Translations under genes and position numbers: made by a program
Shown: positions 10,541-19,375 of the stretch, one piece after another
Layout of the letters: each line of letters opens with the position of its first letter
Numbering within the stretch: position 1 is the first letter of the stretch
From: Phycisphaerales bacterium
GTDB lineage: Bacteria > Bacteroidota > Bacteroidia > Chitinophagales > Chitinophagaceae
Length of the DNA stretch: 50,091 nt
NCBI GenBank assembly: GCA_030053995.1
Contig: JASGCP010000003.1
Location: 1 to 50,091, forward strand
Direction of reading: 5' to 3'
Notes under the pieces: model-generated
What the model was told of the DNA's origin: nothing
The model's input: the letters and a program-made list of their open reading frames with translations, nothing else
The model's database searches: none

Positions 10541-11587
10541 TTAATCAATTTGCCATACTTCACGACCGCTTAACAATTTATTAAGATCACCAACACCTTT
10601 ATCTTTAATAGCTTGTTCTATTTGTTGTTTCAGCATATCCTCATAACAAGGTCTTAGTACATCATAAAAAACACCAAATGGTCTTGGCAAATGGTCTTCA
10701 TGCGTTGGGCTATCAAACATTCTAACTAAAATTTGTGCCTTAGATAAGTCTTGTTCGTCATGTACGCAACAATCAGAAACGGACCATGTACTTCCTTTAT
10801 CAAGATCAATGACAACAGGCTTTAATCCGTCTAAACGAATACCTTTATTATTAGTAGCCCCAAATAATAGCGGTTTCCCGTGCTCTAAAAATAAAGTTTC
10901 ATTAGCTTTGGTGTTTTTTTCTGTAAATATTTCAAAAGCCCCGTCATTAAAAATATTACAATTTTGATAAATTTCTAAAAAGGATGTTCCCTTATGTTTA
11001 TGTGCACGCGTCAACATAGCTTGTAAATGTTTAGGGTCCCTATCCATACTTCTAGCAACAAAACTAGCATCAGCACCCATTGCTAAGGCTAACGGATTGA
11101 ACGGATGATCAATGCTACCCATGGGGGTACTCTTGGTAATTTTATTCACTTCTGAAGTAGGTGAATACTGCCCTTTCGTTAGTCCGTAAATTTGGTTATT
11201 AAAGATTAAAAAATTAACATCAAAATTTCTTCGTAGCAAATGAATGGTATGATTACCACCAATACTGAGACTATCGCCATCACCTGAAACAATCCATATA
11301 CTCAACTCCGGACGCGTTGCTTTTAGTCCGCTTGCAATAGCTGTCGCTCGGCCATGTATCGAATGCATACCATAGGTATCCATGTAATAAGGAAATCTGG
11401 AAGAACAACCAATACCACTTATAACAACTACTTGCTCTTTAGGAATACCAAGTGTTGGGAGCACTTTCTGTACTTGTGCGAGGATAGAGTAATCACCGCA
11501 ACCAGGGCACCAACGAATCTCTTGATCACTTGAAAAGTCTTTGGCGGTTAGTACAGAAGATTGGGGCGGATTTAATGTTTCTACCAT
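10541..11587 (-). CDS. korB: 2-oxoacid:ferredoxin oxidoreductase beta subunit (probable 2-oxoglutarate:ferredoxin oxidoreductase)
   Basis: RWCPGCGDYSIL, SGIGCSSRFPYYMDTYGMHSIHGRATAIASGLK, and a TPP motif GDGDSLSIGGNH. Confidence 0.93.
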   Translation of the reverse strand: MVETLNPPQSSVLTAKDFSSDQEIRWCPGCGDYSILAQVQKVLPTLGIPKEQVVVISGIGCSSRFPYYMDTYGMHSIHGRATAIASGLKATRPELSIWIVSGDGDSLSIGGNHTIHLLRRNFDVNFLIFNNQIYGLTKGQYSPTSEVNKITKSTPMGSIDHPFNPLALAMGADASFVARSMDRDPKHLQAMLTRAHKHKGTSFLEIYQNCNIFNDGAFEIFTEKNTKANETLFLEHGKPLLFGATNNKGIRLDGLKPVVIDLDKGSTWSVSDCCVHDEQDLSKAQILVRMFDSPTHEDHLPRPFGVFYDVLRPCYEDMLKQQIEQAIKDKGVGDLNKLLSGREVWQID

Positions 11588-11698
11588 AATCGTAAATTTT
11601 ATTTACCAAAAAATAGACAAAACTACACAGAAAGAATACGACTACCCTATATATGCAAAGAATAAAACGATTATCAATAAAAGAGCGAACTTATAATC

Positions 11699-13108
11699 CT
11701 ATAAATCAGTTGCTACGCCATAAGCCACCGCCGTAGCTTCTTTCAAAGCCTCACTCATGGTAGGATGCGGATGAATAGCATGTAATACCTCGTGAGCTGT
11801 TGTCTCTAATTTTCTAGCTAAAACAACTTCTGCTATCAGTTCTGTTACATTATACCCAATCAAATGGCAACCGAGTAATTCACCATACTGAGCATCATAA
11901 ATAATTTTTACAAATCCATCGGTAGCACCACTAGCGGTAGCTTTACCACTAGCAACAAAGGGGAATTTGCCAACTTTTAATTGATAACCTGCTTCCTTAG
12001 CCGCTTTTTCAGTAAACCCTACACTTGCAATTTCGGGTGTACAATAGGTACATCCGGGCACATTATTATAGTCAATGGTATCCGGCAAGTGTGCATATTT
12101 TTTTTCTAAGTATCCAATATGCTCCGCCGCAATAATGCCTTCATTTGAAGCAACATGTGCCAATGATTGTCCTGGCGAGCAGTCGCCTATTGCATATACA
12201 CCGGCTATGGATGTTTGCTGATATTCATTCACAACAATTTTATTTTTTTCTACCTTAATATTATGCTCCTCTAAGCCAATATTTTCGATATTAGCAACAA
12301 CCCCTACGGCACTTAAAACAACATCTGCTTGTAATGAGAATGTACTACCGTCTTGTCTTTTTATTAATGCCGTTACCCCGGTGCCAGTTGCATCTACTTT
12401 TTCTACTGAGCAAGATGTGTATATATCAATACCTTGTTTCTTGTATTGCTTTTCTAACTCTTTAGAAATATCCTCATCTTCTACTGGAACAATGCGTGGT
12501 AGGAACTCTACAATTGAAACTTTAGTACCCATCGTTTGATAGACATAAGCAAACTCAATGCCAATAGCACCACTACCAACAATGATCATGCTTTTAGGCT
12601 GTTGTGTTAAAGACATGGCTTCGCGGTAGCCAATTATTTTTTTGCCATCTTGTTTCAGATTAGGTAATTCTTTACTTCGCCCTCCGGTAGCAATTATAAT
12701 GTATTTAGCTTCTATATTTTTTTTAGAACCATCGGCAATAGTAACTTCCACCAAATTTTTAGATTTAATTTTGCCGTACCCCATTACAACTTCAATTTTA
12801 TTTTTCTTCATTAAAAATTGAATACCCTTACTCATTTTATCGGCTACATTCCTACTTCTTTTGATAACGGCACTAAAATCTACTTGGACGCCGGTCGCAG
12901 CAATACCGTAATCTTGACTATGCTTAAGGTTTTCATATACTTGAGCACTTTTTAACAGTGCTTTTGTTGGAATACAGCCCCAGTTTAAACAAATACCGCC
13001 TAAACTTTCCTTCTCAACAATAACCACTGATAGCCCTAACTGTGCTGCACGAATAGCGGCCGGATAACCACCTGGTCCACTGCCTATAACAACAAGATCA
13101 AATTTCAT
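11699..13108 (-). CDS. lpdA: Dihydrolipoyl dehydrogenase
   Basis: FDLVVIGSGPGGYPAAIRAAQLG, GGICLNWGCIPTKALL, C-terminal HPHPTMSEALKEA. Confidence 0.96.
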   Translation of the reverse strand: MKFDLVVIGSGPGGYPAAIRAAQLGLSVVIVEKESLGGICLNWGCIPTKALLKSAQVYENLKHSQDYGIAATGVQVDFSAVIKRSRNVADKMSKGIQFLMKKNKIEVVMGYGKIKSKNLVEVTIADGSKKNIEAKYIIIATGGRSKELPNLKQDGKKIIGYREAMSLTQQPKSMIIVGSGAIGIEFAYVYQTMGTKVSIVEFLPRIVPVEDEDISKELEKQYKKQGIDIYTSCSVEKVDATGTGVTALIKRQDGSTFSLQADVVLSAVGVVANIENIGLEEHNIKVEKNKIVVNEYQQTSIAGVYAIGDCSPGQSLAHVASNEGIIAAEHIGYLEKKYAHLPDTIDYNNVPGCTYCTPEIASVGFTEKAAKEAGYQLKVGKFPFVASGKATASGATDGFVKIIYDAQYGELLGCHLIGYNVTELIAEVVLARKLETTAHEVLHAIHPHPTMSEALKEATAVAYGVATDL

Positions 13109-13293
13109 AGTATGATAAATTAATTAATTTTTTAAACTATTCCCATTCACTCGATACTGTAAAATTAGTTTAAATATTCTTTTTATAGTCTCAAAAATCT
13201 ATTTACACAATATTTTCCCATAATCTCGTTGCCATTTATATTCAAAAATAATCCGTGCAATCTTTTAATCGGTGTAATTCTTGATTCAGACAA

Positions 13294-13328
13294 AATAAAA
13301 CAGGCAACTAAGCGTTGCCTGTTTTATT
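13294..13328. terminator. Bidirectional intrinsic terminator
   Basis: Perfect 15-bp stem AATAAAACAGGCAAC-TAAGC-GTTGCCTGTTTTATT with A/T-rich flanks. Confidence 0.85.
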
Positions 13329-13384
13329 CATTATTCTTTTTGAAAATAGGATTAAACTTTCATTCCATTTGTAAGGCTGAAAAT

Positions 13385-13697
13385 TAGCCAACAGGTATGC
13401 AAGGTGTCCCATTGCCATCATGACCGCCCCCACAGAAAGAAGAATTACCAGCTTTACAGCTTAGCGTATCTGCAACAGCTTCACACCCAAGCCAAAATGT
13501 CATAGCACAAAGAGTTACAAACCCTTCACAACTGCCTTCTGGACAACATGCCATACCATTTAAACATGCCTCGTATTTAGTTCCAGGAGGATTACGCTCA
13601 CAATATTTAAGCGGGGGACCTATTTTAATTCTGCCCCTCTTAATTTCTTTAAGTCAGTTCTTGCTAATTGTGTACCCAAGTGTAATTGTTTCGTCAT
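13385..13697 (-). pseudogene. Frameshifted double-glycine leader Cys-rich peptide precursor (bacteriocin/natural-product-precursor-like)
   Basis: Minus-strand ATG gives MTKQLHLGTQLARTDLKKLRGAELK*. One extra G in the G4 run restores ...LKKLRGG-RIKIGPPLKYCERNPPGTKYEACLNGMACCPEGSCEGFVTLCAMTFWLGCEAVADTLSCKAGN..CGGGHDGNGTPCIPVG*. The leader resembles that of the precursor at 31504. Confidence 0.7.
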
Positions 13698-13792
13698 TTT
13701 AAATTTTTAAAGGTTAATTAATGCACCAAGTTACAAAAAAAAAGCACTCCCTCCAAAAAAATATTTAACGATCATTTACCAATGGTATAGTT

Positions 13793-13812
13793 AAGGCTCT
13801 ATGACGCGGGAT
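13793..13812 (+). repeat. Solo terminal-inverted-repeat-like end of the MITE family
   Basis: aaggctctatgacgcggga resembles the TGGCTCTATGACGAA element end. Confidence 0.5.
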
Positions 13813-13815
13813 ATA

Positions 13816-14208
13816 TCAGGCTACCACCTTAATATATATCGCCTCAGGGTAATTACCACCAAATACATATTCTGTAACAGGGCATAGCCAGAGGGTATGA
13901 TTCCATTCATCTAATTTATAATAAGCCCCGTATTCCACAGGAGCATGACCAATACGATCAAGATATTCTTTATCAATGCCCATCATTTTTTTATGAATGA
14001 CATATTCGTAGGATGGGAATTCATGCGTACTAAAGGTCAAAGTAATTTTGTTGCCGTTATTAGACAATCTATCCAAAAGAGTATCTGCACCTTGTACCAT
14101 CATTAAATTAGCCTTGGAACCTAAACCTTGCTCTATAAAATCAGGTAAATCGATATACCATGTGTGCGACTCTTTGATAAAACTTTTTGTAATTGATGTT
14201 GTTACCAT
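13816..14208 (-). CDS. Conserved hypothetical protein (possibly DUF6717-like)
   Basis: 130-aa intact ORF with well-formed globular composition. Family assignment is from memory of similar Bacteroidetes proteins only. Confidence 0.6.
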   Translation of the reverse strand: MVTTSITKSFIKESHTWYIDLPDFIEQGLGSKANLMMVQGADTLLDRLSNNGNKITLTFSTHEFPSYEYVIHKKMMGIDKEYLDRIGHAPVEYGAYYKLDEWNHTLWLCPVTEYVFGGNYPEAIYIKVVA

Positions 14209-14349
14209 TTTATTTATTAATTAAACATTGCGTTCTATATATCTTACAAAGATATTTTTTTATTTTGAATTGGCAAAGCATACAATTGACAAATAGTTGT
14301 TAACAATTGTTAATGATAACTAATTCAGTCCTTGCATCTTAATATTATT

Positions 14350-14659
14350 TGGTTTTATGACGAAAAGGGTGGGTAGTTTATCTTAATTTCATATTGATTA
14401 TCATTGAGCATATAGCCGGAATCCCCTTAGATTTAGATGAAGGGCGTTGCAAAACAAGGCGAACAAAGTGCCCATCGAAAATGGTGAAGGAGAATATAAG
14501 TAGAGACGGGGCATGCATCGTCTCTACATCAGGCTTGATTTTTTCTTTTTTTTGTATCAACACAAAAGAAAGAAAAATGACCTTATAAAATATCAAATTG
14601 TAGTTTTAAAAATCAATTCATTTCTACCATTTTTACCCACTCAATTCGTCATAGAGCCA
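14350..14659. mobile_element. Full-length ~310 bp MITE-like element
   Basis: Ends TGGTTTTATGACGAAAAGGGTGGGTA and (inverted) TGGCTCTATGACGAATTGAGTGGGTA. Related copies at 1-86, 44008-44094 and 49908-50091. No transposase ORF. Confidence 0.8.
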
Positions 14660-14684
14660 TTATTTTATTTTAATGAAAAATATT

Positions 14685-14714
14685 TTTGGAATTATCAAAA
14701 AAAAAATAACTTTG
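14685..14714 (+). promoter_or_regulatory. Bacteroidetes-type promoter (TTTG-N18-TAACTTTG)
   Basis: TTTG at 14685-14688 and TAACTTTG at 14707-14714, 52 bp before the ATG at 14767. Confidence 0.6.
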
Positions 14715-14766
14715 CGAAAAAATATTGTTAACGGGGGTGGGAATATCCCTTTAAATATAAATTTCT

Positions 14767-15918
14767 ATGAAAAAAATCTGGTTATTCTTATCATCTTCTC
14801 TTTTCTTATTTTCTTTTACTATTCTATCTTGTACTAAGGAAATTGAAATGCCTAACAGTAATGCTATTGCTAATGGTCGTACGAGTACCACCAATACGCT
14901 TCATGATGGTACCAATGTAAATGGTGTTATGGAAATAGTCGATAATTCTGGTAATGGTGGATTTTTGTATACAAACAATGGTGGACAAACTTGGGCTCCA
15001 GTACAAATGAATCATGGGAATATGATTGTTAGCTCGGTTGTATTTAGTTCAGATACTAATGGGGTGGCGGTAGGGAATTATCCTTCAGGAACAGCAACAA
15101 ACAACATATATTCCTATACAAGCGATGGCGGGCGTACTTGGTCTAATCCTCAATCAATCAGCGGTATGGGTACTATTAATGCCATTGCCTTTAGTTCACC
15201 AGCCAACGGTGTAGCAGTAGGCAACAACGGTTTGTATTGTTTGACAAACGACGGTGGACATAATTGGTCTGCCCCTAAATTACTAGGTGGTAACGACGCT
15301 ATGAACATTAGTTCTATTGCTTTTAGTTCAGCTACAAATGGTGTGGTAGTAGGAAGCAATAACTATTTTTGTGCGTATTCTTATACAAACGATGGCGGAA
15401 ATAATTGGTTTAGTTGGATGGAGATTCCATTAGTCCCAGCTCATAACAATATTTCTTCTGTTGCATTTAATTCAACTCTTAATGGTACACTTTTAGGAGG
15501 GGCTACTGGGACATATTTCAGTACAAACAACAGCGGGGATACTTGGTATCCAACAGCAACATCAGGTGACGCATTAAAAGCTATTTATTCTGTTGTATTT
15601 AATTCAGCTACCACAGGGGTAGTCATATCATCCAATAAAGTAAAAAGTAGTGATCTTACTTATGGTTTATATCGCTATACAGATGATGGTGGGCAGTCTT
15701 GGTCTGATCCATACGGAATAAATGGTATGAGTAATATTTATTCTGTTGCTTTTAGTTCAGCTACAAATGGTGTGGTAGTAGGTTCTAATGGTAACAACGC
15801 TGTATATTCCTACACATCCAACCGTGGGCAGAGTTGGACTAATGTACAACCATGTGCTCCAAATTTTCAAATTGCTTTGAGTGTTGCATTTGCAAAGCCT
15901 CTTTTTTGGTGGTATTAA
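14767..15918 (+). CDS. Secreted lipoprotein with Ycf48/BNR (Asp-box)-like propeller repeats
   Basis: Lipobox-like LFSFTILSC. About seven repeats of the form SVAFSSATNGVVVGSN...YSYTxDGGxxWS. Confidence 0.75.
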   Translation: MKKIWLFLSSSLFLFSFTILSCTKEIEMPNSNAIANGRTSTTNTLHDGTNVNGVMEIVDNSGNGGFLYTNNGGQTWAPVQMNHGNMIVSSVVFSSDTNGVAVGNYPSGTATNNIYSYTSDGGRTWSNPQSISGMGTINAIAFSSPANGVAVGNNGLYCLTNDGGHNWSAPKLLGGNDAMNISSIAFSSATNGVVVGSNNYFCAYSYTNDGGNNWFSWMEIPLVPAHNNISSVAFNSTLNGTLLGGATGTYFSTNNSGDTWYPTATSGDALKAIYSVVFNSATTGVVISSNKVKSSDLTYGLYRYTDDGGQSWSDPYGINGMSNIYSVAFSSATNGVVVGSNGNNAVYSYTSNRGQSWTNVQPCAPNFQIALSVAFAKPLFWWY

Positions 15919-15937
15919 TAGGGGATAATATTTAATG

Positions 15938-15953
15938 TGGCTCTATGACGAAA
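15938..15953 (+). repeat. Solo end of MITE family
   Basis: TGGCTCTATGACGAA matches the TIR of the 14350-14659 element; no paired right end nearby. Confidence 0.6.
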
Positions 15954-15966
15954 CTGGCATAACTTA

Positions 15967-16579
15967 GGCTAAATCATTTTTTTGAGGTGCTAAGACGGGG
16001 GCGAGACAATAGACGAAAATTATTTTTGTCGGATATTTTTAAAATCCCATTTAATATTTGTCAATTGTAGGTGGTAACCCTTGCGGTTAACCTAAATTGT
16101 GTACATTATCTTTTGGGTGGTAAACCCCGCCCCTACAAATATAGTTTTGCGGTAAATAAACTGAAAAATGTTGTAATGGATGTATGAAAATTTCGTAGGG
16201 ATGTGCTATTGGTAGCAAATGGAATTCCCTCCAAAAAAAAATCCGTATGGATGAAACATCTAGCCAACAGTTATGCACCAGCTCATTTTCCTAATTGTAA
16301 ATATTAAAATACAGGTTTCATGCCTACGGACTTATCGGTTATGGTTCATTTAGGCTACCAATGTAGTTATGCCTACGGCATTAATTTTAATGGACAATGA
16401 ATGATTAATGTTTAATAAAGATTTTTGTAACAAGCATGCTAATCCTTCAATCCTCAAAATATTCGTGTAATCTGTAATCCGTGATTCATAAAATTGAAAG
16501 TTGAAAATTGAAAATGGCGAATTGGTTGACCATTATCTACCCCTAAAATCGCTTAGCACCTCAAAAAAATGATTTAGCC
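15967..16579. mobile_element. ~613 bp non-autonomous element bounded by 28-bp perfect inverted repeats
   Basis: GGCTAAATCATTTTTTTGAGGTGCTAAG (15967-15994) is exactly the reverse complement of CTTAGCACCTCAAAAAAATGATTTAGCC (16552-16579). No coding ORF between them. Confidence 0.75.
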
Positions 16580-16634
16580 AAATATTGTTTGAAATTATAT
16601 CATTCTTCTTTTTATTGTATCTTTACTATTTTTT

Positions 16635-19367
16635 ATGCAAGATATAGCGTACATACTTGGATCTTCACCTGAATACATAGAGTCATTATATCAAGAATAT
16701 GTGCTTGATCCTAGTAGGGTCGATCAAGAATTTCGTAAATTTTTTGAGGGTTTTGATTTCGCTGTCGCCAATTATAAGGGCGGTACGAAAGTTGAACAAG
16801 GAAATATACAGAATGGTGAATTTGATATTCTTAGGGAAATTAATGTTTATAAATTAATCTATGCGTATCGAGATAAGGGACATCTGATTGCAAAGACTAA
16901 TCCTATTAGACCCCGCAAGGATCGACATGCTAACTTAGATTTATCTTACTTTAACCTGAGCGATGTTAATTGGGATCAAGAGTTTTATGCTGGTCATTGT
17001 GTTGGATTGGGTAAAACAACCCTTAAAAATATTGTTTCAAAGTTAACTAATTGCTATGCCCATAAGATTGGTTTTGAATATACACATATTAATGATGCAA
17101 ACAAAATAAAATGGTTGGAAGAAGAAATTGAAAGTAAGTTTCAAGTCCCGCTGTCCTTAGAAAAAAAAAGACGGATACTGACTAAACTAAATGAGGCTGT
17201 TATTTTTGAGAAGTTTTTGCATACCAAATATGTTGGACAGAAAAGATTTTCATTAGAAGGTGGTGAAACGACGATTGTTGCTTTGGATGAGATTTTAAAT
17301 GTAGCAGCCGAATACTCAGTTGCAGAGGTGGAAATCGGCATGGCCCATAGAGGTCGTTTAAATATTTTGGCTAATACTTTAAAAAAAACATATAGCCAAA
17401 TTTTTAGTGAATTTGAAGGTACGGCTAAAATTGATCAAACATTAGGTAGTGGTGATGTTAAATATCATTTAGGGTTTGATAGTCAAGTTGAAACGATGAG
17501 TCAACAAAAAATACATGTCAAACTCATGCCTAACCCTTCGCACCTAGAAGCAGTTAACCCCATAGTAACAGGATTTTCAAGAGCTAAAGCTGATTTACTG
17601 TACAAAGGTAATTATAATAAGGTCTTACCAATTTTGATACATGGTGACGCAGCGGTAGCTGGTCAAGGTATTATTTATGAGTTGTTGCAGATGTCTCTCT
17701 TAAAAGGTTATTGGGTCGGTGGTACCATTCATTTTGTTATTAATAATCAAATTGGTTTTACTACTGATTTTGATGATGCTAGAAGTAGCGATTATTGTAC
17801 TTCTCTAGCAACGATGGTTCAAGCCCCAATTTTGCATGTGAACGGGGATGATCCTGAAGCCGTGCTCAAGTCTGCTAATTTAGCCGTTCGTTATCGTCAA
17901 CAGTTCCAATCTGATATTTTTATTGATATGGTATGTTATAGACGACACGGTCATAACGAAGGTGATGATCCTAAATATACACAACCTTCTTTGTACCAAA
18001 TAATTGATAGTCATCCCAACCCTCGTGAAGTTTATACCGAATTTTTAATGGCAGAAGGAGAAGATAACGCACGTGCATTAGCACAAGAAATGGAAAAAAA
18101 GTTTTGGCTTGAATTACAAAATCGATTAGATGAGGTAAAACAAAGTCCTTTGCCCTATAATCATCAACCCCCAGAAATTGCATGGAGTAAATTACAAAAA
18201 CCAACTATAAAGGAATTATTTGAAATTTATCATACTGGTTTGCCTTTAGAAGATATTAAGAAGATGTTTTATCAGTTGATGTCTTATCCTGCTGATTTCA
18301 CACCACTTAAAAAAATTGATAAGTTATTAGAGGAAAAGAAGATGTTATTTGAAAAAGAAGGTAAAATAGATTGGGCATCAGCCGAGTTACTCGCCTATGC
18401 TACTATTGTTGAACGGGGATTTGTTTTTAGACTAAGTGGTGAAGATGTTAAGCGTGGTACTTTTTCGCATCGTCACCTTATGATTATGGACGAAAATAAT
18501 AGAGAGTATAACCGTCTATCACCTTTTACTAAAACCAACAATATACATGTCTATAATTCTTTGTTAAGTGAATATGCTGTGTTAGGCTTTGAATATGGTT
18601 ATGCACTTGCTAACCCTAATTCCTTGACACTTTGGGAAGCACAATTCGGTGATTTTGCTAACGGTGCTCAAATTATTATTGATCAATTTATTGTTGCAGG
18701 GGAGGAAAAATGGGGGCGTATGAATGGCTTGGTCTTATTATTACCTCATGGTTATGAAGGACAAGGTCCCGAACATAGTAGTGCTAGAATGGAACGATAT
18801 TTACAAATGTGTGCAGAAAATAATGTTATTATTGCTAATATTACCAATGCATCAAATCTATTTCATGTTTTAGTACGCCAAATAACATGGCCGTTTAGAA
18901 AACCGTTAATTATTTTCACGCCTAAAGGTAATCTACGGCTACCTGAATCTTGTAGCCCAATAGCTGAATTTGAACAGCTATCTTTTAGAGAAGTAATTGA
19001 TGATGTATCCGTATCTGATGTTAAGAAGATTACTAAGGTTTTATTTTGTACGGGTAAAATTTACTTTGATTTAATGAGTGCCAAGATAAAACAGCAAAAA
19101 GATCATGTCGCCATTGTTCGCATTGAGCAATTATATCCGTTGCCCGAGACGCAACTTCTAAAGTTGTTTGATAAGTATCAGTCTGCTTTGTGGTATTGGG
19201 TTCAGGAGGAACCATTGAATATGGGAGCGGCTACTTTTATGCAAACACGGTTTACTGCTCGTTCATTTGGTGTTATTAGTCGCCCTTTAAGTGCATCAAC
19301 GGCTAGTGGCTATGCAAAAATTCATCAAGCCGAACAATTGGCAATAATAACAGCATCATTGAGTTAG
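16635..19367 (+). CDS. sucA: 2-oxoglutarate dehydrogenase E1 component
   Basis: MAHRGRLNILANTLKK, HLGFDSQVE, HGDAAVAGQGIIYELLQMS, EAQFGDFANGAQIIIDQFI, LLPHGYEGQGPEHSSARMERYLQ. Confidence 0.97.
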   Translation: MQDIAYILGSSPEYIESLYQEYVLDPSRVDQEFRKFFEGFDFAVANYKGGTKVEQGNIQNGEFDILREINVYKLIYAYRDKGHLIAKTNPIRPRKDRHANLDLSYFNLSDVNWDQEFYAGHCVGLGKTTLKNIVSKLTNCYAHKIGFEYTHINDANKIKWLEEEIESKFQVPLSLEKKRRILTKLNEAVIFEKFLHTKYVGQKRFSLEGGETTIVALDEILNVAAEYSVAEVEIGMAHRGRLNILANTLKKTYSQIFSEFEGTAKIDQTLGSGDVKYHLGFDSQVETMSQQKIHVKLMPNPSHLEAVNPIVTGFSRAKADLLYKGNYNKVLPILIHGDAAVAGQGIIYELLQMSLLKGYWVGGTIHFVINNQIGFTTDFDDARSSDYCTSLATMVQAPILHVNGDDPEAVLKSANLAVRYRQQFQSDIFIDMVCYRRHGHNEGDDPKYTQPSLYQIIDSHPNPREVYTEFLMAEGEDNARALAQEMEKKFWLELQNRLDEVKQSPLPYNHQPPEIAWSKLQKPTIKELFEIYHTGLPLEDIKKMFYQLMSYPADFTPLKKIDKLLEEKKMLFEKEGKIDWASAELLAYATIVERGFVFRLSGEDVKRGTFSHRHLMIMDENNREYNRLSPFTKTNNIHVYNSLLSEYAVLGFEYGYALANPNSLTLWEAQFGDFANGAQIIIDQFIVAGEEKWGRMNGLVLLLPHGYEGQGPEHSSARMERYLQMCAENNVIIANITNASNLFHVLVRQITWPFRKPLIIFTPKGNLRLPESCSPIAEFEQLSFREVIDDVSVSDVKKITKVLFCTGKIYFDLMSAKIKQQKDHVAIVRIEQLYPLPETQLLKLFDKYQSALWYWVQEEPLNMGAATFMQTRFTARSFGVISRPLSASTASGYAKIHQAEQLAIITASLS

Positions 19368-19375
19368 TACAAAAA

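Noticed and set aside
14378-14596. 72-aa minus-strand ORF and overlapping plus-strand ORFs inside the MITE
   Set aside because: They are translations of repeat sequence; the related copies are degenerate in these frames, so coding function is unlikely.
16011-16550. Possible small ORF (63 aa, 16087-16278 minus strand) inside the 28-bp-IR element
   Set aside because: Lies in repeat-rich non-coding sequence, with no signature or plausible RBS.
17141-17341. Short antisense ORFs within sucA (also 17971-18204 and 19033-19215)
   Set aside because: Fully inside a strongly conserved coding sequence on the opposite strand; no signatures.
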